Below are positions 12,114-24,669 of a stretch of DNA of 64,000 nt, piece after piece. Within the stretch, counting starts at the first letter, position 1, and each line of letters begins with the position of its first letter. The notes under the pieces are model-generated. The model was not told the DNA's origin, ran no database searches, and was given only the letters and a program-made list of their open reading frames with translations. The position numbers and the translations under genes are program-made. The stretch is from Eutypella sp. D-1 (lineage: Eukaryota > Ascomycota > Sordariomycetes > Xylariales > Diatrypaceae): NCBI GenBank assembly GCA_023313575.1, contig JAJTTP010000004.1:744001-808000 (forward strand), read 5' to 3'.

Positions 12114-13808
12114 TCCACGCGATGCGATGCATGGACGAACAGTCGATCGAACGGACGGAAAGACGAACTAACGAGGAAGCTGAGTGACCTCTTGAAAATA
12201 TTTTGAACGTGCAAAAAGCTGCCGTGCGTGCACGGTGTTTGATCAGATTGTATGTGGATACGTGGGTGGCTATATATATATATATATACTTAAGGATGTA
12301 TTTGGGCATTTGGTAATGCCGTATATATCACGTATATATCATCTACATAGTTACGTTTCTTTGCATGTACGATTGGATAGGTATCAGGATGGTTAGGATA
12401 GCGTATATAAGTTTGCATACAAGAGAATATAAATCACTGTTATAGCCACCAGCCAACTTATAAAGAGAACGAATGGCATTTACGTATGGAACAAGGCAAA
12501 AGTGGTGGTTGGGCAGGGCGCCACCAAAGTGCCATCAAAGTCGAACTGGAAACTTGGAATACAGCCAGTCTTACTTACTTTTGAATACTCCGTAACTTGC
12601 TTATTGGTTGGGTGGGTGTGACGGCTGCTCGGTAACCGGTCTGCTAGACTGGTGGGATGTATGTAGGTAGTTGATGTTCCGGGTTTGCGTTCACCAGGGC
12701 TGCATATAAGGGAGGGAACCCAGGAACCCAACCCATTAGCCAGCCCTGTATGTAGCCCTGTATGTAGCCCATCTACGGGTGTGTATGCTGCTATCTTGGT
12801 CTTTGTTCGGAGGGTCCCGTCCTGCAGCAGCAGCAACAAGCAACAACAGAGGGCCAGCGAGCGAGGTTATCCGTCAAGTTTTACCTGGAACGTAAATAGT
12901 TCCTTCTCTAATTCTTAAACTACCTGACGTAGGTAACCAATAGGTACTAGGGGAAACCAAACGGACATTAAATTTGACAGATCAACCGAATTATCACCAA
13001 TCTTGATCAAAACCACCTACTACCGCCCGTCGAGCTGTCGAGACAATAGCCCGTGTGTACTTACATACATTATCTATCTGTATTATGCATATATGCCCGC
13101 CATCCCATCGCCGCTACAACCGCCCTTAAGTATTGACTTATTGGTCTATGACTCTCTGATCGGTATACGTACGCATTCTCACCAAAATAACCAATCACAA
13201 GCTCTGCTAGCAACCACCCCGGGGTAAGTGAACACACATGGGGGGGCTTGCTGGCTGGCAGGCTGGCAAGCAACCAAGGCAAGCAAACCAGCGTCAACGC
13301 GACACCTCCGGAAAATGACCAGAGACCTGTTGCGCCGCCACCATTGTGTGCACCTCTGACACACGTGAGCCTCACTCCCGTCACCACATATATTACATTT
13401 GCATTACATCAAAGTACACTACATTACATATAACTAGTCCAGTCCCAGTATCTGGGCTGTACCTGACGTATACCCGTGCGCGCACACACGGCGGGGATTT
13501 AAGGTGGACAACGACGAATAAATCAAGGGAGTCAAGGCAAACCAAAAATACAGCAAACCGAAACAGGCCATACACCAACTGATTCGGGCAGCACTCGGTG
13601 TCAAAAGGAAAGCAAGGCTATATAAATAATTACGACGCGCAAAGCAGCGCTGGTTGCAAACAACCCCAAAGGAAAGAAAAAAAAGCCCAACAACTCTTGA
13701 CCATCATTTACCTTCGCTTTTTTTCTCGCCTTTTTAGGGGCCGACCACTATATTGAGTGCTAAGCGAGTTTTTATCAATTTAAACGAGAAGGAACTCCTA
13801 TCGTTTTG
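12114..13808. other. Intergenic, no supported gene
   Basis: Contains a TA dinucleotide tract at 12271-12288, a 12-bp direct duplication (AGCCCTGTATGT twice, from about 12742), and GCTGGC/GCAAGC-rich short repeats near 13246-13290. From about 13670 the A- and T-rich sequence is probably the promoter and leader of the gene at 13809. Short open frames on both strands show no protein-like character. Confidence 0.6.
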
Positions 13809-16800
13809 ATGGATCACGATACTTCAATGGACGAGGAGCCGAGGAGGAGGAAGAAGAACTTCCTGAGTGGTTTGTTTCGCCGGCGCAGCGATGCGCCCAA
13901 GGGGGAGCGGAACGGCAAGTTGGTACGTATGTCCCTTGCCTTTTTCTTCCTGTTTCTTTTTTTTTTTTTTTTGGTGCCTTGGAGAAAATGAAATCATTTG
14001 CCTCTTTAGTATCTCTCTCCATTTATACTTCACACCACCTTCTCTTACCTAAGATCTATCTATACCCTACCTAATTTATGCACAATCAGACACGTGCATA
14101 ATGAACAGCTCACTTACACATATGCATATGGGTACCCCCCTCCCCCCTTCATATAGCAGAAGGAGTATCCGATTCGGCCTGGACGCCGAGACGGCCCGCG
14201 CTTCAGCCCTGATGGTGTTCAGGCGAGAGGTGGTCCCCGCCGCCGGCCACTTCCTGAGCCGCCGCGGAGGTATAAAGGAAAGGAGAGGGAGGAGGCCAAT
14301 GGTGGAGGCAGAGGGGGACATGGTTTCTCCGAACATGCACCCCTGACCCGATGGCCGCCTCCCGGCCGGTCTAGCTCCGATGAGCTGACCTCCGACCACG
14401 CCGTGGAGCTAATCTCAAGGGGCGTCCCGCACTTCAAGGGCCACAAGCGCCGCATCCCCCACGCCTCCGACCAGTACTATGGCCTGTATGCTACCGTCAA
14501 CGTCGACCACGACGAGGAGCAGAACGACGACGCCGTTGACCCACACAACGCCATGATCCAGCTCATGTCCCTGCGCATGCACGGTTCCGGATCCCCCGTG
14601 CTCCCCTGGGAGACGCTCGAGCAGCCCAGCATGGCGTGCGGGTTCGGCTACCGCCCGGGAACCATCACGCTGAACCGGTGGGTCGCGTATTCGAGCGTGA
14701 TGCCGGTCTTGACGTTACGCGACGCTGGCGCCGGCGCCCGGCGCGAGGTCGGCCTGGCGCAGATTTTCGAGCGCCTCCGCGAGCTTGAGGCCGGGTACCC
14801 GGACCCGGCCGACGAGGTCCAGATGTACAACCGTCTCTACCGCCGGTTCCTGCGGGACCCAGATCGCCTACAGAGTCCACACCGGCCCCTAGCCAAGCAG
14901 ATCGAGGACCTCATCCAAGCTCTCTCCGGCGCCGACCTCGTCGACCTCACGAATCCCCGGAACCAGGTCGTTACCAAGTTTATCTACGACGCCGCCACCG
15001 CCTCGGAGTCCCTGGAGGCCCGCGCCCAGTATACCGCCTTCTTCTACCAGCTGCTGCTTGCCCTCGAGCTCGACCTGCGCATCAACAACCCGCCGCTGGA
15101 GGACGAGGCCGGCGGTGGTGGACACGACGAGGCCAGCAGGGCGACGCGCGAGAAGCTGATCGCGATGATCCCGCCGCGCATCCAATGGAACCTGGCGCTC
15201 GCGCGGCGGTGGCGGCACCACATCCGCGTCGAGGACTGGGGCGACGACCCGGACCAGGTGCGGCTCAAGTTCCGGCTCCGCAAGCGCCAGACCAAGGTCC
15301 TCAAACGCTTCGCCAAGCTCATGAAGTGGCCGAACCTCAACGCCACGATGGACGCCATCTCCCGGCGCGACGCCGAGGGCTCCTCCGTCTCCGTCAGCTC
15401 GCACGCCATGGCCTTCTTTAGTGGTCTGGTTCTCCCGGGTGTAAGTATTAACCCCGCTCCTCCATTATTCTATCCTATCTACCTCTACCTATCTATGATG
15501 TCTTATTCGCCAAGACCCTCTCGTGTGGTTAACGTTCGTTTCTTCTTTTAGCCAACGTATCCGTTCCTCTTGATGAACTCGCTGATCGACATCGACCCGG
15601 ACCGGGCGACGGACGACTTGGCGCTGCTGACGCACCTGCACCCGAGCTGCGGGTTCCAGTACCGCAAGAGCTACACGTACTGGGCGTCGTCGTGCATCGT
15701 GGGCAAGGTGCTCGCGCCGACGTGCCGCGAACTCGCCGGCTGGATCGGCCCCGCCATGCCCACCCTCGACCTCGGCCGCTCGCAAATCGCCCGCATCCGC
15801 GCCCGCAAGCCGCCTCCGTCCCCGGCCTCCCGCCAATCTCAACACCAGCCGCAGCACCAGCACCAGCAGAAACACCTCACCCTCGACGACGTCGTCAACA
15901 TGGCCGAGAGCTCCGACCCCCTCGGCCCCCCGGACTCCGCATACCCCGTCGCCGACTACATCCTGCTGACGCCGGACCCGGACGACCTCGTGGACACAGT
16001 GCGGATCCAGCAGGTGAGCCTGACGGACATCGCCACCGCCGCTGGCGGGAATGGCGGCCCGGACCCGGCGGCGACAGTGGGGGCCGCCAAGGGTCCCCGC
16101 GTCTTCGACGCCGCGGTCCAGTTCGCCATCGACGGCGCCTCGTGGCCGCTGAACCTGTCCTACGACGTCTCCTTCATCAGCGCGTGGCCCTGCGCTGGCG
16201 CCGGACCGCACCCTCTCTTCTTCGACTACGGCTACGACAGCGTCCGCGCCGACGAACTCGTCGAGATCAAGAATTGGGGGCGTCCCCCTCCCCCTCCTCC
16301 CGCCGGGAATGCGGACAAGTCGAAGCAAAAGGAGAAGGCTGTCGGCTTTGATCTCGATGGCGGTGCCGAGGGAAGCGCGAGGAACAACAACAACAGGGCG
16401 GAGAATGACATGGACGATGACGGCGGGAGTGGGAGTGGGAGCAGGAGTGGGAGCGAAGGTAGCGATCGCGACCACGACAGGGACCCCGATCGCGTCCTCG
16501 TCGTCGAGGCCTTTGGCGTCAGCGACAACGAGGTCCTGGCCCGGGCCTGGTGCGCGCAGTGGGGCCTCAGCGCCATCGTGGCCGACGTTAGGAAGACTTG
16601 GTATGTTCGAACTCTTTTTTTTCTTCGTGTTTATTTTATTTCTTTTCTTGCCTATTACCTCGCTTCCTATCCCCTCTTCGTCGCATCGCATCACATCGCA
16701 TCGCCACGAACGACTGGCGGTTCCCCCCACCCCCTCCCTGACCCAAAATTTCCACCCCATTCCATCGCGTGCGCATGTGCATAAGTATGTGTGTGTGTGT

Positions 16801-17230
16801 GAGCGTGTCACGATCCCGACGCGATCGCCTCGCAAGTCTACCTAACCTACCTATGCATATGCGCTTAGTTCTGCCCAACTTAACTGCCTAGTGGGGTACC
16901 CCGTTAGGTTGGGCTGGACTGGGCTGGGCTGGACTTATACTGGATTTGGGTCGGGGCGTCGCATGGCGTGCATTGCATCGCCAAAAAAAAAAGTTCATTG
17001 TAGCCGTCGCTGTATTTGCCGCTCAGTCTGCCTGGCCCGGCCCCCGTGTAACTACCCGACGTTGGACTCTCCCCCCCTTGTTGTCTAATTTTCATCCCCC
17101 CCTTAACCGACAACATATAGCATACACGTTTACTAACCAGTTTCCAAGTGCGGCATGTGCGATCCGCGAGGCTTACGCCGCGACGTTGACGGTGGTCATC
17201 CTCGTCGAGGAGCAGCCCGGCGGCGATTGA
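13809..17230 (+). CDS. Unrecognised fungal protein, about 842 residues
   Basis: Proposed exons 13809-13922, 14157-15440, 15552-16600 and 17149-17230; 2529 nt, a multiple of three. The start ATG gives an acidic then very basic N terminus (MDHDTSMDEEPRRRKK), followed by an Arg/Gly/Pro-rich stretch. The middle is globular and helix-rich; readable landmarks are GVPHFKGHKRR, DQYYGLYATVNVD and TYPFLLMNSLIDIDPDRATD. Low-complexity inserts (Gln/His near 15840-15870, Ser/Gly near 16420-16470) interrupt the C-terminal half, which ends with VLVVEAFGVSDNEVLARAW. I do not recognise a domain. There is no signal peptide or membrane segment. The second acceptor is a tandem TAGCAG, so exon 2 may start at 14157 or 14160. 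The last intron (548 nt) is long for this window and the final 27-residue exon is inferred from frame and a CTAAC branch site only. Confidence 0.75.
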
Positions 17231-20200
17231 TTTAAATCCGGGAGGTCCGGGTCCGTGTGGGATATACGGACCTCAAACTTCTTTTCTACCTGATGAGGAG
17301 ATGATTATAATAACGAAGATTTTACGATGATAATGATGAGGCCGTGTGGGGAGAAGCGTGATGCGATATTTCCTTTTCTTTTTTATCTACGGATGATATG
17401 ACGATAAGTCTGTCTGTCTGGTGCAGGATGGATCGATACCTAGGCAGGCAGCCGGGACCACGATAGGGTTTCTTTCCTATGATGTGCGTGTGCGTACGCA
17501 AGTCTGTTACTGTATGTGTATGTGTTATGCGGTCTGTGTTGCGTCACGTTGCGTTGCGTTTCGTTGCGGTGCGTTCTGTTGTATATCAGGGCGGTTGGTG
17601 CACATGTGGTGGAGTTTATCAGGTTGCTTTACTGTTGTTGCCCTATTATCTATCTATCTATCTTTATTATAGTTCGTGCTATAGGTCCGTCTTTCTACTT
17701 CTCTTACTCGCCCTTCTCGGGGTAAGAGAGTATGTATTTCTCGTCTCGGCGAAGATTGTATTAGAACAAACAAGCAAAGTAGTTCGTTGGCAAGCAAGCG
17801 AGCAAGCAAGCAAAATGACTAGCGCGTGCTGTATGAATATGTATGGCCTGCATCATTTACGCTGATGTCATTTCGACTCATTTCTAATCCATCGTTCAAA
17901 TAGGGGATGGCCACAAGAAATGGGCCAGTTGGGACCTTCAGCGATGATGGTAGTTCGCAGGCGTTGGCGGCCCATTTCTTGTGGCCACCACTTCGCCAAA
18001 AGAGTAGCTGAGTAGCTCATGTGCAATTACATATGTCTGTGGAGAGCAAAGGGTCCTCTCCTGTCTATGAATGGACCGCATGAACGAAAGACGGGGAAGA
18101 TCGACTGAGCGAAAGCTACCAGCCGCTGATCCAAGTTCACCGACTTCTAGACTTTCTGCGCCTTTCTGCATATGTGTGAGATGTCTGCCCGTTGACTTAC
18201 CTTGCCTTACATACATCGGAGCCCCCCTTGAAAAGTACGATGGTGGATAGGGTAGATGGCTGGGGAGCAACCAAGTATACGCGTAGGTGGAAGGGCAAGC
18301 TTGGCTTTCCTGACACATTAATACAGTAAAGAAGAACCTTGTTGGTGGCAACCATTCCCATTTGCCTCAACGACAACTCAACGGACAAGAACGAGCAAAA
18401 AAAAAGGACCCGCCAACCGAACTGTCAGGCCAGCCAACCAACACGACACCTGTCCAAGGCAAAAAGATTTTGTAATGGATTTGATGAGGTGGTGTGGATT
18501 GCGATGGTGGATTACTGGGTTTTTTTAGCTCCGAGATCTGCGAGGTCGGACGGGGTCGCTTGGGAGGGATTCCCCCAGATCACCACCATTTGTTAGACTA
18601 AAGTTATTACATACTAAAAATGTACATACAATAGCTACCTGGCTGCCCCGGTAGTGATTTGTAGGTTGTTTGCTACATAGGCGAGGAGGCGACTGGATCG
18701 CGGCTCGATTACCGTGAAAATTCCCATCCCCGAGAAGGCCTAGACTTTTAGTAGTGGGATTGTGAGCGAGAACCCGACGAGCAGGAACTGCAGACTATCG
18801 CCACTCTTCTTGCCTTGGTGTGTAGAGCTTTTTTTTTTTCCCACGAAGAAAGTCGCGAGTCTCTAGAACTCCTTCCAGAAGGACCAAAGGTTATGATGTA
18901 GAAGGAAAAATGGAGGATGGGCAGTTGGGAGAGCCGGACTTCCGCTGATCCTCCCTCTTTCTTGCGCGCTTGCGGGGCTGATCTTCACCCCCAGTCACGT
19001 CACCACCGCAACTTAAAGAAGTCCGCCATCGCAGCACGCACCGCATCTGCGCACCGGCTGGTTGGCTCTGGAAATGGAAGTGGGAAAGGCAAAGGAAAAG
19101 GGAAAGGCTCCAACAAAAATCCAGAACTGGGCACCCATAAGATGATGACGATGTAGTAAGTCATCCATTCCGGATATGGGAATCTCACGATGCGCCTCTT
19201 CATCCTTTTCCGGCGGTCAATAGGTGTCGAGAGAAACAAGGAGGAAAAGATGAACAGCCGGATACATACCCAGCTATAGCTGTCAAGCTGTGTACTTAAG
19301 TGCGGTCCCTGATCCCTTTAACCCCCCCAATTATGTCCCCCGCCGACGTGCATTAGGTGGTTCGGGGAGGCTTTAGAGCCATGTATGCTACTGCTAGGAT
19401 GGGGGGCATGGGTAGGAGGTACATACATATATACCTACGAGATGGCCCCAGGCTGCCTGGGAGATCTGATCCGGGGCCCTTTCTTGACTCCCTTGACTCT
19501 GAGAAACGTCAGCGGAAAGCTTTTAGGGGACAGGGGTAGGTAAGCTCCAAAGATAGGCTGACCGGCTGATAAGGAGAGGGGAAAACGAGATAGGCGGAGA
19601 GAGAGAAAAGAAGAAGAAAAAAACTTTTTTTTTCTTGTCGTAGTGGCCCATAGGGCTGGGAGGCATTACCAATTACATAAAGGTAGACTGTACCATAAAC
19701 GTGTTATATAATATCGTATCATATCATAAGTATCTACCCTTGGTACCGTAAAGGAATTCATACCGTCGAGAATTACTGTCCTATTTACTACATACCCCGT
19801 ATGTAGCAAAGATTTCCTTACTTAAGGTAGGGAAAAGCTTGGCAGGACGGTGACAAAATCGCCCAGAACTTTTTACCCCACCACCCTACCCACTAAGCCG
19901 CCCACAGGAGCCACAGGAGCGGCGTGGGGTGACGACATCTGCCCCTCCAGCCTTTTACGCTGCTGTACTGCTAAAGCTGCTAAGCTCCGGATGCGCAGGC
20001 GCGACTCCATTATGGCCCTATCATGTACAGTATCGTGCATCGTGAAACTACGGTACAACACATTAGATAGGTACTTACTACGTAGCCATATAGCTAGCCC
20101 TGGAGTAGGTACCTTAGTTGAGGGGAAAGGGGCAAGTAGGCAAGCAAGGAAGGAGGGAACGATGGAACGAATTGTGAATTGTAAAGGAAACGAGGGAAGG

Positions 20201-21491
20201 AAAGCCCTAATTCTTTTTAATTTATATGAATAAGTAAGGAAGGTCCAGTTATTCAGTTATTAGCTAAATGTCCCCTTCTTCTATGTTCTGAGGATCTGTA
20301 ACACGAAACTCTCTTCCTGCCACATCAAAACCAAAGTTCGTGGTATTCCGGTAAACCCTTGAACGTCAGGAAATTCAAGGATCCTTTGCCTTTTACAGTT
20401 CCAAGAATAAACTTTTTGTTAAAGTTTGCCTTCTATACTTAGTCACTTATCCAATCTTATACGTCGTACATACGCGCATGCTGACTTTGACCGACCCCTC
20501 CCCCTTCTGAACCCCCCCTTCCCGTGCAGTCCGTGCTACACAACCTCCAGGGTCATCGTCGAAAAGACACGATCCTATTGGACAGGAGCTTAAGCTTTCT
20601 ACACCTTCTATTACCTCCTGTCTCTCCGCGTTCCGACGCCCGCTTACGAGGGTGGCTTGCCTCGATCCTGTCGATTTACCGCGCGCTGCGCAGATAGACT
20701 TATCTAACGCCAACATGGAGGAGTGAGTAAAGAATCTTGTCCCTTTATGGTTGCAGAATAGACAGCAAAACAGCCCGGGTTAGCGATGATCGGAGCTGCG
20801 TAGTAACCTACTTGTCATTCCTGCCTGTCATGGGTTGCTCGTTTTGCTTATTCCATCCGACCATCTAATCATGAGTACTATCATCCTATCTACTCATTAT
20901 ACTTCGCTATGCCTTGCCTCTACCTTGCATGAGGCTTGGCTTGCGTTGTATTGCCTTCTTGCTTGCATACTCCATACATACAATCCCAACCTACTGATAT
21001 GTTGGTCACATAATATTGTTACGAGAGAGAGCTCCAGGCCACCAGGGGGGGCGGGGGGCATGTATACTTAGGTTTCCTGAGCGGTCCCGGGTGCCCCGGG
21101 TGCCCGGTTGCCTCGTTTCTCGTCATGTCCCCGTACCTTTCTGTTGGGTCAAAGCTTTTCAAACGCAAATCATGCCTTCCTAGTAAACTCCTGCTGACCG
21201 CAATCTCGTAATCCAGTACAAGAAACGTTATTGTTATTGAGGACAATGTATGTCCTGATAAGCTCCCGTTAAGTTCGACCCGGACATCAACGGACCTCCA
21301 ACACGACCACCCGCACCCCTTCACTCTTCATCACTACTACTAGCTTTACCACCACCACTACACCTACACCTACACTTATTCCTACCATTACCTCCCAGTT
21401 TTCTGTATAATCATTACCATCATTACTAGCACTTCCAAACCTAGAAGCATACATTCTTTTGTGAACAACCTCAATAGCAAATATCCCCAAT
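17231..21491. other. 4.3 kb intergenic stretch, no supported gene
   Basis: Holds CTAT repeats near 17648-17664, GCAAGC/GCAAG repeats near 17770-17815, a perfect 19-bp inverted repeat at 17908-17987 (listed separately), homopolymer runs, and many short frames on both strands that look random. The final few hundred bases (about 21290-21490) are pyrimidine-rich with ACCACC/CTACAC-type repeats and are probably the promoter and leader of the sugar kinase gene. Confidence 0.6.
17908..17987. repeat. Perfect 19-bp inverted repeat, 42-nt spacer
   Basis: TGGCCACAAGAAATGGGCC at 17908-17926 is exactly reverse-complemented at 17969-17987. The transcript of either strand would fold into a 19-bp stem with a 42-nt loop. 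It lies about 680 bp after the end of the unrecognised gene at 13809-17230 and in no open frame of note. It could be a short foldback element, a hairpin RNA source, or a 3'-end structure. Confidence 0.85.
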
Positions 21492-23533
21492 ATGGAGGAT
21501 ACAACAATTGACATTCCGAAGGACCACTTCATAGGTATCGATGTGGGCACCGGCTCTGCTCGCGCCTGTTTGATAGATTCGACCGGTGACATCAAAGCCC
21601 TTGCCTCCGAGGCTGTCAAGCTCTGGCAACCTGAGACTGGATATTACGTATGTACTATACCTATGTGTAACAAACTAGTTACCCAAACTTGCAACCCTCC
21701 CTTAGCTCATGCCCGCCTTGTTCGCTTCGAGCTGCAAAGCGCGCTGAGGCCTAGCATCATCATCAATCATGTATCATGCCTGAATCTGGGCCCTCCAAGT
21801 TACCGTACTCACCAGTGCTTGCTTAGGAACAATCCACCACCGACATCTGGCACTGCATTTGCCAATGTGTGCACCGCGTGGTTCACCAGTCCGGTGTCAA
21901 CACCTCCTTGATTAAGGGAATCGGCTTCGACGCCACTTGCTCGCTGTCCGTCTTCTCAGAGGACACAGACGAGCCCGTTCCCGTCACAGGCCCGGATTTC
22001 GAGAACGACGGTAACGACCGCAACGTTATTCTGTGGTTGGACCATCGCCCTGTTGAGGAGACTGAGAAGATTAATGCCACCGGCCACAACCTCCTTCGCT
22101 ATGTCGGTGGTAAAATGAGCATCGAGATGGAGATCCCCAAGGCTCTCTGGCTGAAGAACAACATGCCTAAGGAGTTGTTCGACCGTTGCAAATTCTACGA
22201 CCTGACAGATGCCCTGACCCACATCGCCACCGGTAGCGAGACGAGGAGCTTCTGCAGCACCGTCTGCAAGCAGGGCTACGTCCCCGTGGGCGTCGATGGA
22301 AGCACCAAGGGTTGGCAGGAGGACTTCTTCGAGGAGATCGGCCTCGGCGACTTGACCAAGGACAACTTCAGGCGCATGGGAGGTGTGAATGGTGTGGTAA
22401 GCTATCTTCCGCGTTCTTTGAGTCTCGTCTTGGGTGCCCAGCAAGCTGACTAGATTTACGTCCAGAACAACAAGTATTTGAGCGCCGGCGAATACATCGG
22501 TCCCCTTTCCGAGAAGGCTAGTAGAGAACTGGGATTGCCCTCGGGCATCGCCGTCGGTAGCGGTGTCATCGATGCCTACGCGGGTTGGATTGGCACGGTC
22601 GGTGCCAAGGTCGACAGCGAGTACGGCGCTCCGGACCACTCGCACCCACAGAACGATCTGGCACAGGCCTTCACGCGCCTGGCTGCTGTTGCGGGCACCT
22701 CGACCTGCCACCTTGCCATGTCCGAGAAGCCAGTCTTCGTCCCAGGCGTTTGGGGCCCGTACCGAGATGTACTTCTTCCCGACTTCTGGCTGGCCGAAGG
22801 CGGCCAGTCAGCCACGGGTGAGCTACTAAGGCACGTGGTTGAGACACACCCTGCGCACAAGGAAGTTATCCCCCTTGCCGAGGCGATGCACACAAACATC
22901 TACGATTACCTGAACACTCACCTTCGGGAGCTGGCTGAGAAGAAGGAAGTCCCCAGTGTATCGTACCTCGGTAGGCACTTCTTCTTCTACGGCGACTACT
23001 GGGGCAACCGATCGCCTGTAGCAGATCCCAACATGAAGGGAGCCGCTATCGGTCTCAGCCCCGACTCGAGTGTCGACGGCCTCGCCCTATGGTATTACGC
23101 GACATTGGAGTTCATCGCACTGCAGACACGACAGATCATTGAAGAGATGAACAAGGCGGGTCACATCATTTCCACAATCTTCATGTCGGGTAGTCAGTGC
23201 CAGAACGACATGCTGATGGACCTGATTGCCACGACCTGCGATATGCCGGTGCTGATTCCCCGGTACGTGCACGCTGCCGTGGTGCACGGTGCGGCCATGT
23301 TGGGCGCCAAGGCGGCCAGCGCAGACAGCGAGGGCAAAACGGAGCACCTCTGGAGCATCATGGACCGGATGAGCAAGCCGGGACGTCTCGTTAAGCCCGG
23401 GACGGACGCGGCCGAGAAGCGGCTATTGGATGCCAAGTACGAAGTCTTCCTGGAGCAGTGCCGTACCCAGCAGGAGTACCGCAAGAAGGTGGACGAGGCG
23501 ACCCAGGGATGGGCCAAGGTCGCCGCCAAGTAA
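21492..23533 (+). CDS. FGGY-family carbohydrate kinase, D-ribulokinase type
   Basis: Predicted ATP-dependent sugar kinase, cytosolic. Exons 21492-21647, 21827-22396 and 22466-23533; 1794 nt, 597 residues, all junctions in phase 0. The N terminus has the ATPase-fold phosphate loop FIGIDVGTGSARACLI. Next come GIGFDATCSLSVF and WLDHRPVEE, the FGGY N-domain landmarks. The C-terminal lobe has GVIDAYAGWIGTVGA, AGTSTCHLAMSEKP and GGQSATGELLRHVVE, and a late glycine-rich segment FMSGSQCQNDMLMDLIA. This pattern fits the eukaryotic FGGY/YDR109C group, thought to phosphorylate D-ribulose as a metabolite-repair step; glycerol and xylulose kinases lack the long N-lobe insert seen here. The substrate is inferred from family resemblance. 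Nothing in the neighbourhood narrows it further. Confidence 0.92.
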
Positions 23534-24669
23534 ACGTCGATGGAGGGGACTACAATGCTCTCCTATGGACCTAGGCGCGGGAGTCATGTGGTACAAGGGT
23601 TAGATGGTACATACTAGGAGGGCGGCCTCTTTACTGCATGCTCATCTGGATTCGGTGTGTGATACCTGGCAAGGGGATAGACGGAGTAGGTAGACTGGCC
23701 TATGAAATGGATAAGCAAGAAAAGTGTATGTGTTTTGCAAATGGATTTGTTGCATAGTCGAGCTATATCATCTAGCTGGCTGGCTGGCAAGCTGGCAGAC
23801 AGTCGCGCAGCAATTAAGTAGTTGTTGAATCTATTTGCTTGGTGAGCAACTCCTGGAGAGACTTAATAAGGCAGATGTGGCATCACCTGATGCTTTTACC
23901 GCGTTATTGTATTTTATGTGACATTGAGTGCTGTGTACGTACATACCTAGGTAGCTATCCATATGGATCTCTGGAAGCTACTGGACTAGATTGAATTGGT
24001 TCCACCTCAATCAACAGAGCTTCTGTGACTTACCTACATACCAGGTACCTAGGTAGGTAGGTAAGTACTGGTGGAAAGCTTCCATTAGGTAGCTTGGTAG
24101 CTATTGAATACAGTTATCGTATTAGCTTTTGCATACTGTGTACCCATAACTTTGACTTGTACGACGGTAAATGCGCCAATAGAAAGCTTGGAATCCCCAG
24201 CACAGTCCAGGTAGGTACGTAGATACGCATTCTATGCACACTGTACATAGCTGTTATTAGGTCCTACATGCCAACCCCCAATTGCAGGCTGCCCCAGGTG
24301 TAACTTTTGTTGATTGTTTTCTTCCAACTTTCAGCCTTGTCTTCATTGGTCTTCATTGACATTCCTCACACCTCCAAAGCCCTTGCATACACAATTCTAA
24401 CGGAACCTGCCCAATCTTTTTCAAAGGGTCACCTAAAAGGCATAGGGATAATAGTATTTACCATTTGGGGCGTATTTGGTCACGGTTTTCTGCTTATTCA
24501 TTAGCGACTATCGATACTCCCGTGCATATAACGAACAGACGGCCTCAAATGCCAGCGTTTCGCGCCTCACCGACCCGCCGATAACAGAGAAAAATAGAGA
24601 GAGAAAGAGAAAACCAAAAAGAGTCAAGAAGCTCCACCGAACGATTCGAAGACTCAATAAAAGGCAATT
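23534..24669. other. Intergenic, sugar kinase 3' flank and NIC96 promoter
   Basis: No supported gene. It contains GCTGGC repeats near 23777-23797, two TACCTAGGTA palindromes and related GGTAGGTA runs between 23940 and 24065, and an A/G-rich leader (about 24590-24660) directly before the NIC96 start codon. Confidence 0.6.
23944..24055. repeat. Two TACCTAGGTA palindromes
   Basis: Exact copies at 23944-23953 and 24046-24055. The second is followed by further GGTAGGTA units. They sit about 620-720 bp before the NIC96 start. Confidence 0.6.

Noticed and set aside
15489..16835. 448-codon antisense ORF over the unrecognised gene
   Set aside because: Its translation is Val/Arg/Gly-rich shadow sequence of GC-rich sense codons and spans the predicted intron; the sense strand has consistent splice sites and frame.
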